This document shows, in pieces, positions 42,795-47,187 of a stretch of DNA of 47,187 nt. Position 1 is the stretch's first letter. The number at the start of each line of letters is the position of its first letter. The stretch is taken from positions 1-47,187 of the forward strand of contig JAHAZM010000026.1 in the NCBI GenBank assembly GCA_018385275.1, given 5' to 3'. A model generated the notes under the pieces. That model was given only the letters and a program-made list of their open reading frames with translations. It was not told the origin of the DNA and made no database searches. A program made the translations under genes and the position numbers. Source of the stretch: Eubacteriales bacterium. Its GTDB lineage: Bacteria > Bacillota > Clostridia > Christensenellales > MB2-83.

Positions 42795-43150
42795 GATACT
42801 CTCCTTTCCATCAGAGCGGAGACCTCCGCCCGATCGAGCCCGAGGCTCTTCATGTCCGCCAGAAACGCGCGGATGCTTTCTTCGACCAGCCGGTCACGGG
42901 TGGCGCGGATCAGCTCCGTGTCCGTCGTGACGCTCTTGCCTGTATTGCGCACCGTGTTCACCAGCCCGTTCTGCTCCAGCTCCAGCAGGGCTTTCTGCAT
43001 GGTGTTGGGATTGACGGACGCTTCGGCCGCGAGTTCACGCACGCTGGGCAGCCACTCCCCCGGCGCCAGTTCGCCCCTGGCGATGGCCTGCTCGACTAAA
43101 AGCACGATCTGCGCGGCGATCGGACCTTTGCCGTTGAATTCCCATTTCAT
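42791..43150 (-). CDS. GntR family regulator (YtrA type)
   Basis: A 119-residue regulator. The winged helix (PIAAQIVLLVEQAIARGELAPGEWLPSVRELAAEASVNPNTMQKALLELEQNGLV) is followed by only about 45 residues. That short C-terminus is the mark of the YtrA subfamily, which represses adjacent ABC genes. A GGAGGG Shine-Dalgarno precedes the ATG. Confidence 0.93.
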   Translation of the reverse strand: MKWEFNGKGPIAAQIVLLVEQAIARGELAPGEWLPSVRELAAEASVNPNTMQKALLELEQNGLVNTVRNTGKSVTTDTELIRATRDRLVEESIRAFLADMKSLGLDRAEVSALMERRVS

Positions 43151-43173
43151 GGGCTTTTACCCTCCTTGTTCAC

Positions 43174-43214
43174 TATTCAACTAATACAATAATACGTTTG
43201 GCCGCGTTTGTCAA
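43174..43214 (-). promoter_or_regulatory. Promoter and putative operator of the GntR-ABC operon
   Basis: On the minus strand: TTGACA (43209-43214), 17 bp, TATTGT (43186-43191). An imperfect palindrome with TATT/AATA arms (43174-43186) overlaps the expected start site and is the likely GntR operator. Confidence 0.65.
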
Positions 43215-43262
43215 GAGGTCGCGCGAAAAATTTTTCCGAAAAACCCGGCATATATTTTATCA

Positions 43263-43291
43263 TTTACACAAACCGGCATTGCGGGTATAAT
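43263..43291 (+). promoter_or_regulatory. Promoter of the uppP gene
   Basis: TTTACA (43263-43268), 17 bp, TATAAT (43286-43291), followed by AAGGAGG just before the ATG. Confidence 0.8.
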
Positions 43292-43328
43292 GATTTTTAA
43301 GAGAATCTCCCTTGAAGGAGGAAAAACC

Positions 43329-44135
43329 ATGCACATCCTGATTGCGATCCTGCTCGGACTGATACAGGGGCTGACGGAATTTCTGCCGGTCAGCAGCTCG
43401 GGGCATCTGCTGCTGCTGGAAAAAGCTTTCGGCTTGAACAATCCGCTGTTTTTCAGCGTCATGCTGCATCTGGCCACGCTGGCGGCCGTGTGCGTCGTGC
43501 TGAGGAAAGAGCTTTGGCATATGATCCGTCATCCGCTGAGCCGCGAAACGCTCTGCGTCGTGGTCGCGAGCGCGGTCACGGCCGTGATTTATTTCGCTTT
43601 CAAGAAAATCTTCGACGCGGCGCTGACCGACGGGCACCTGCTGGGCTACTGCTTCCTCGTCACCGCGATCCTGCTTTTCGTCGTTGAAGCGGTCGTGCGC
43701 CGCCGCGGCGAGAAAACGGGCCGCCCGCTCAAGGAGATCAAGTGGACCGACGCGCTGCTCATCGGCGCGTTCCAGGGTTTCGCGATCTTCCCCGGGATCT
43801 CGCGCGCCGGCGCCACTCTGTCGGGCGGTCTGCTCGGCGGTCTGCGCCGCAGCAGCGCGGCGCGCTTCTCGTTCATCATCTCCATCCCCGTCATCCTCGG
43901 GTCTTTTATCCTGGAGGGGAAAGACCTGCTCGAGCAGCCCGCGCTGGCCGCCGACATCAACTGGATCGCGCTCGTCATTGGCATGCTGGTCGCCTGCGCG
44001 GCGGGCATTTTCGCCATCCGCTTCATGCTGAAGCTGCTGCAGAAATGGAGCCTGCGCATCTTCGGCGTCTACGTGGGCGTTCTGGGGCTCTTCGTCCTGC
44101 TGGATCAGTGGTTCTTCCACCTGATCGCGTGGTAA
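43329..44135 (+). CDS. uppP: Undecaprenyl-diphosphatase
   Basis: A 268-residue membrane phosphatase (BacA family) that recycles undecaprenyl diphosphate for peptidoglycan and other wall polymers; its overproduction gives bacitracin resistance. The active-site motifs are IQGLTEFLPVSSSGHL (about 12-27) and FPGISRAGATLSGG (about 155-168). Seven or eight hydrophobic segments are seen. The start at 43329 has AAGGAGG upstream. A HAD hydrolase gene follows 4 bases later. Confidence 0.95.
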   Translation: MHILIAILLGLIQGLTEFLPVSSSGHLLLLEKAFGLNNPLFFSVMLHLATLAAVCVVLRKELWHMIRHPLSRETLCVVVASAVTAVIYFAFKKIFDAALTDGHLLGYCFLVTAILLFVVEAVVRRRGEKTGRPLKEIKWTDALLIGAFQGFAIFPGISRAGATLSGGLLGGLRRSSAARFSFIISIPVILGSFILEGKDLLEQPALAADINWIALVIGMLVACAAGIFAIRFMLKLLQKWSLRIFGVYVGVLGLFVLLDQWFFHLIAW

Positions 44136-44139
44136 GCCT

Positions 44140-44784
44140 ATGATCGTTTTCTGGGACTGGAACGGCACGCTGCTGGACGATTTCTTCACCGGCCCGCTGA
44201 TCCTCAACCGCATGCTCGTCAAGCGGGGGCTCCGGCCCGTGACCGACGAAGAGTACTACGAGGTCTTTGATTTTCCCGTGATAAAATACTACCGGCAGGT
44301 GGGTTTCGATCTGGAAGCGGAGACTTTCGAGCAGATCGCCGCCGACTATATCGAGGCCTACGACGCGCTGTCCGACCGTATCCCCGCCCGCGCGGGCGCG
44401 GTCGAAACGCTGCGCCGTCTGCACGCCGACGGACACCGGCAGTTCATCCTCAGCGCTTCCGAGCGTTCGCTCGTCGAGCGGCAGGTCCGGCGTCTGGGAC
44501 TGGCGGACTGGCTCGACGGGATCTACGCCCACGGCGACGGCTACGCCTACGGCAAAGAAGCGCTGGGCCGCCGCGCCATGGAGGAACTGGGCGCCGCCGC
44601 GTCCGATTGCCTGCTCGTGGGCGACACGGTCCACGACAGCGAAGTGGCCGACGCCATGGGCATCGGCTGCCTGCTCGTCACCGGCGGTCATCACGACCGC
44701 AAACGCCTTTCCGTCGCCGGCCGACCCGTCGCGGACAGCCTCGACGAGATTTACGCGCTCATCCGCGCCCGTTCCCTACGATAA
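44140..44784 (+). CDS. HAD family hydrolase (phosphoglycolate phosphatase-like)
   Basis: A 214-residue phosphatase with a C1 helical cap. Motif I is VFWDWNGTLLDD with the nucleophile Asp, motif II is ILSAS, the Lys motif lies in YAYGKEALG, and motif IV is LVGDTVHDSEVA. The substrate is unknown. It lies 4 bases after uppP and probably shares its transcript. Confidence 0.9.
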   Translation: MIVFWDWNGTLLDDFFTGPLILNRMLVKRGLRPVTDEEYYEVFDFPVIKYYRQVGFDLEAETFEQIAADYIEAYDALSDRIPARAGAVETLRRLHADGHRQFILSASERSLVERQVRRLGLADWLDGIYAHGDGYAYGKEALGRRAMEELGAAASDCLLVGDTVHDSEVADAMGIGCLLVTGGHHDRKRLSVAGRPVADSLDEIYALIRARSLR

Positions 44785-44804
44785 CGCCGATACGGCCGAA
44801 TATG

Positions 44805-44837
44805 AAAAAAGCAGGCGTCCCTCGACGTCTGCTTTTT
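44805..44837. terminator. Bidirectional terminator between the HAD and GH31 genes
   Basis: GCAGGCGTC / GACGTCTGC stem with one G-T pair, flanked by A-run and T-run. Confidence 0.85.
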
Positions 44838-44855
44838 CTTGATCCCTGTGAAGCG

Positions 44856-47000
44856 CTAATCGAAACGGACGGTCCGTTCGCGCCCGTCGTAAACGACGGA
44901 GACCTCGCGGTGCGTGCCGTCGGGCTCGTACAGCCGAATCCGGATCGGCTCCCGCGATGCGGCGCCGCCCGCGCCGATCGTCAGCTCGCGCCGCCCGTCG
45001 TCGTAGCGCATCGGCACGCATACGCCGTCGACCGGGCCGTCGCCCTCGTCGTCGTAGAACGTGAACGCGCCGTTCGCGCCTCCGTAGACGAGGATCTCGC
45101 GCAGCGACGACGGCACCTCGGCCGCGCTTTTCGCCCCTTTGGCCACCGGCAGGATCGCACCGGCGCGCGTGAAGACGGGAAAGCGCTCGAGCGGCGTCGG
45201 CACGCTCTGCTTTCCGCCGGTCCTGTATTCGCCGGTCAGGAGATCGTACCAGCCGCCCGCGGGCAAGACGACGGTCGTTTCGCTCCCGCCGCAGGCCAGC
45301 GGCGCGGTCACGGGCCGCACCAGCAGCGCGTCGCCGAGCATATATTGATCCGAAACGGACGCGAGCGCCGGCTCCGACGGAAACGCAGTCATCATCGCGC
45401 GCATCATCGGCAACCCGTCGCGGCAGCTCTGCGCCGCCGAGGCGTACAGATAGGGCAGTAAGCGGTACCGCAGCGCGATCAAATCGCCTAGAATGGCCTC
45501 CTCCGGACCGAAGCGCCACGGCTCACGCGGCGTGTCCGTTCCGTGCGAACGGAACATCGGCAACAGCGAACCGAACTGGAACCACCGCACGTAGAGTTCG
45601 CGGTAGCCCGGGTCGTCGACGCCGTCCGGATAATCGCCGCGCCAGAACCACGGCTCCCTTTGCCCGACGAAGAACGCGCCGATATCGAGCGTCCACCAGG
45701 TCACGCCGCTGCTGGCGATCTTGATCCCCTCGGTCACCTGCCGGCGCAGCACGTCCCAGCGCGCCGCGGTGTCGCCCGACCACAAGACGGCGCCGAACGC
45801 GCTCGAATCGGCCCCGCCGCTGCGCGCCAGCATCACGGGGCGTTTGCCCGGGAAATCGCCGCGCCAATGCTCGTACAGCCCTCTGAGGTGCGCCGAGGCG
45901 TAGTCGTTCATCGTCTCGGGGTCCATGCGCAGGGCCGCCGCCTCGGTCAGGAGCCGCATACGCTCGTCCGGATCGCGCTTTTCCGGTCCGCACCAGTCCG
46001 GGTCCGTGATCGGCTCGCAACTGTCGCACCAAAGCGCGTCGGCGCCGCCGTCCATCCAACAGCGCCGGCATTGCCGCCAATACAGGTCGCGCGCCGCCGG
46101 CGAAAACGCGTCGTATATCTGACTCCCCGGCAGGAACGCCCCGATCGCGCGCAGCTCGTCGCAGTCGCGGCCCTTGCCCGCGTTGGGCCAGATCGAGACC
46201 ATGAGGCGAACGCCCTCGGCGTGGAGCGCGTCGGTCAGCGCCCGGACTGAGGGGAAGCGCGCCGGATCCGGGGTTTTGTCGCCCCAGCAGCCCTCGACCC
46301 AGCTCTGCCAGTCGAGCACGATACCGTCGATCCCCAGCCCGCGGCGGCGAAACGTCTTCACCGTTTCGATCAGCTCGTCGGCGCTCTTGTATCGCTCCTT
46401 GGATTGCACGTAGCCGTAAGCCCATTTGGGGAGCAGCGCGGGCCGTCCTGTCAGATCGGAAAGCCGCCGCAGGACCTCCGCGCAGTCGCGCCCGCGGATC
46501 ACGACGTAGGAGACCTCGCGCACGGCGTCGAGCTCAAACGTGAACTCCTCCCCTTCCCCCGTGAAGCGCATCGCGCAGCCGGCTTCAATCCATAGACCCC
46601 AGCCCGTGCTCGCGAGCAGAAACGGGATCGCGATCTTCATATTGTGCTGGTAGAGCCGCTCCGTTTCCCGGCTGTAATCGAACACGCCGTCCTCATGCTG
46701 CCCCAGGCCCGTGAGCACCTGTCCGTCCCGACAGCGAAAGCGCAGCGTGGCCGTGTGACTTGTGCGCAAGAGACGCCGATCGCCCTCGTCAGAGACGACG
46801 ACCTCTCCGTTGGCCGTTTTCCTCACCTCGCCACCGCCCGCATCGACGAGCCGGTAAACGGGCCGGGGCGTCGCCTCGAAGCCGGTCTGCCGCAAGTATT
46901 CTCCGTCGCCGTCGAGAAAGACGACGGGCTCGAAGCGCCGTGCCTCTTCGGGCTGCAGGCGCACGCGCACGACGCCGGGCGCCAGTTCCTTTCGTATCAT
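44856..47000 (-). CDS. GH31 family alpha-glycosidase
   Basis: A 714-residue glycoside hydrolase of family 31 (alpha-glucosidase, alpha-xylosidase and relatives). The N-terminal beta-sandwich is followed by the (beta/alpha)8 barrel from about residue 185. The nucleophile is D326 in ALWCDSCEP and the acid/base is D410 in WSGDTAARW. A C-terminal beta domain completes it. The nucleophile context differs from the common D-M-N-E form, which fits a less-studied subfamily. No signal peptide is seen, so it acts in the cytosol. The start at 47000 has AGGAG upstream. Confidence 0.92.
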   Translation of the reverse strand: MIRKELAPGVVRVRLQPEEARRFEPVVFLDGDGEYLRQTGFEATPRPVYRLVDAGGGEVRKTANGEVVVSDEGDRRLLRTSHTATLRFRCRDGQVLTGLGQHEDGVFDYSRETERLYQHNMKIAIPFLLASTGWGLWIEAGCAMRFTGEGEEFTFELDAVREVSYVVIRGRDCAEVLRRLSDLTGRPALLPKWAYGYVQSKERYKSADELIETVKTFRRRGLGIDGIVLDWQSWVEGCWGDKTPDPARFPSVRALTDALHAEGVRLMVSIWPNAGKGRDCDELRAIGAFLPGSQIYDAFSPAARDLYWRQCRRCWMDGGADALWCDSCEPITDPDWCGPEKRDPDERMRLLTEAAALRMDPETMNDYASAHLRGLYEHWRGDFPGKRPVMLARSGGADSSAFGAVLWSGDTAARWDVLRRQVTEGIKIASSGVTWWTLDIGAFFVGQREPWFWRGDYPDGVDDPGYRELYVRWFQFGSLLPMFRSHGTDTPREPWRFGPEEAILGDLIALRYRLLPYLYASAAQSCRDGLPMMRAMMTAFPSEPALASVSDQYMLGDALLVRPVTAPLACGGSETTVVLPAGGWYDLLTGEYRTGGKQSVPTPLERFPVFTRAGAILPVAKGAKSAAEVPSSLREILVYGGANGAFTFYDDEGDGPVDGVCVPMRYDDGRRELTIGAGGAASREPIRIRLYEPDGTHREVSVVYDGRERTVRFD

Positions 47001-47055
47001 CCCATGCTTCTCCTTCGTTTTTTGCGCCGCTCCGACGGAACGGAACAGCGCTGTT

Positions 47056-47084
47056 ATTATACGCCGCGCGCCGCGGAAAGTCAA
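47056..47084 (-). promoter_or_regulatory. Promoter of the GH31 gene
   Basis: On the minus strand: TTGACT (47079-47084), 17 bp, TATAAT (47056-47061). Confidence 0.75.
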
Positions 47085-47140
47085 TGGCGGTCCTTAACCG
47101 TTTCCCTGCAGAATCTTACGCCCGCCGACACTCCCCCGCC

Positions 47141-47169
47141 TTGACATTTGCCCGATTGTATGATATATT
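47141..47169 (+). promoter_or_regulatory. Outward promoter at the window end
   Basis: TTGACA (47141-47146), 17 bp, TATATT (47164-47169), reading out of the window. It implies a plus-strand gene just beyond base 47187, divergent from GH31. Confidence 0.75.
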
Positions 47170-47187
47170 CGTGCCGGCGTCCGGATC

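Overview
The window is a GC-rich, densely coded stretch of a bacterial chromosome. The gene set points to an anaerobic low-branching Firmicute of the class Clostridia, probably an uncultured gut lineage. The evidence is a SigH-type sigma factor, a Mini-III RNase next to ThyX, a DUF4364 protein, a dockerin-bearing secreted protein, a flavodiiron protein, a short-chain chromate-transporter pair, heterodimeric ABC exporters and perfect sigma-A promoters. I cannot place it more narrowly from sequence alone. No rRNA, tRNA, CRISPR array, insertion sequence or prophage was seen, and no gene-free stretch exceeds 300 bases.

Layout. 1-707: 3' end of an M42 aminopeptidase. 867-4832 (-): two-gene operon of a bifunctional fucokinase/GDP-fucose pyrophosphorylase (Fkp) and a glycosyltransferase. 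4926-6915 (-): a small lipoprotein and a HerA-like DUF853 ATPase. 7061-10616 (+): an operon of an SPFH membrane protein, a ribbon-helix-helix (RHH) regulator and an ABC transporter, with two tandem 8-bp palindromes at its transcription start. 10667-11742: an AT-richer island with a tail-anchored acidic protein divergent from an XRE-type repressor. 11809-17746 (-): a seven-gene housekeeping operon, mrnC-thyX-rlmB-sigH-gltX-DUF4364-MATE. 17892-23420 (+): a flavodiiron/flavin reductase/rubredoxin fusion, a dockerin-bearing transglutaminase, a GH4 glycosidase and a HAD phosphatase. 23478-26371 (-): an MscS channel behind a membrane protein with six 45-residue CxxC repeats, whose 3' end is displaced by one frame. 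26545-30188 (-): a heterodimeric ABC exporter. 30262-31379 (-): a two-subunit chromate-type transporter sharing a divergent promoter region with an Fe-S aldo/keto reductase (31458-32567 +). 32660-35830: two AraC regulators flanking an oppositely transcribed beta-helix protein. 35879-41074 (-): a second heterodimeric ABC exporter followed by a three-module lipoprotein. 41252-43150 (-): a GntR/ABC (YtrA/YtrB-like) operon. 43329-44784 (+): UppP and a HAD hydrolase. 44856-47000 (-): a GH31 glycosidase, followed by an outward promoter at the window edge.

Themes. Carbohydrate acquisition and modification (GH4, GH31, beta-helix, Fkp and glycosyltransferase, AraC regulators), cell-envelope functions (UppP, MscS, exporters, surface proteins) and oxygen or redox defence (flavodiiron fusion, Fe-S reductase) dominate. 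The observations most worth testing are the RHH/SPFH/ABC operon with its Arc-like operator, the acidic tail-anchored protein with its XRE partner, the dockerin transglutaminase, and the displaced frame in the repeat protein.
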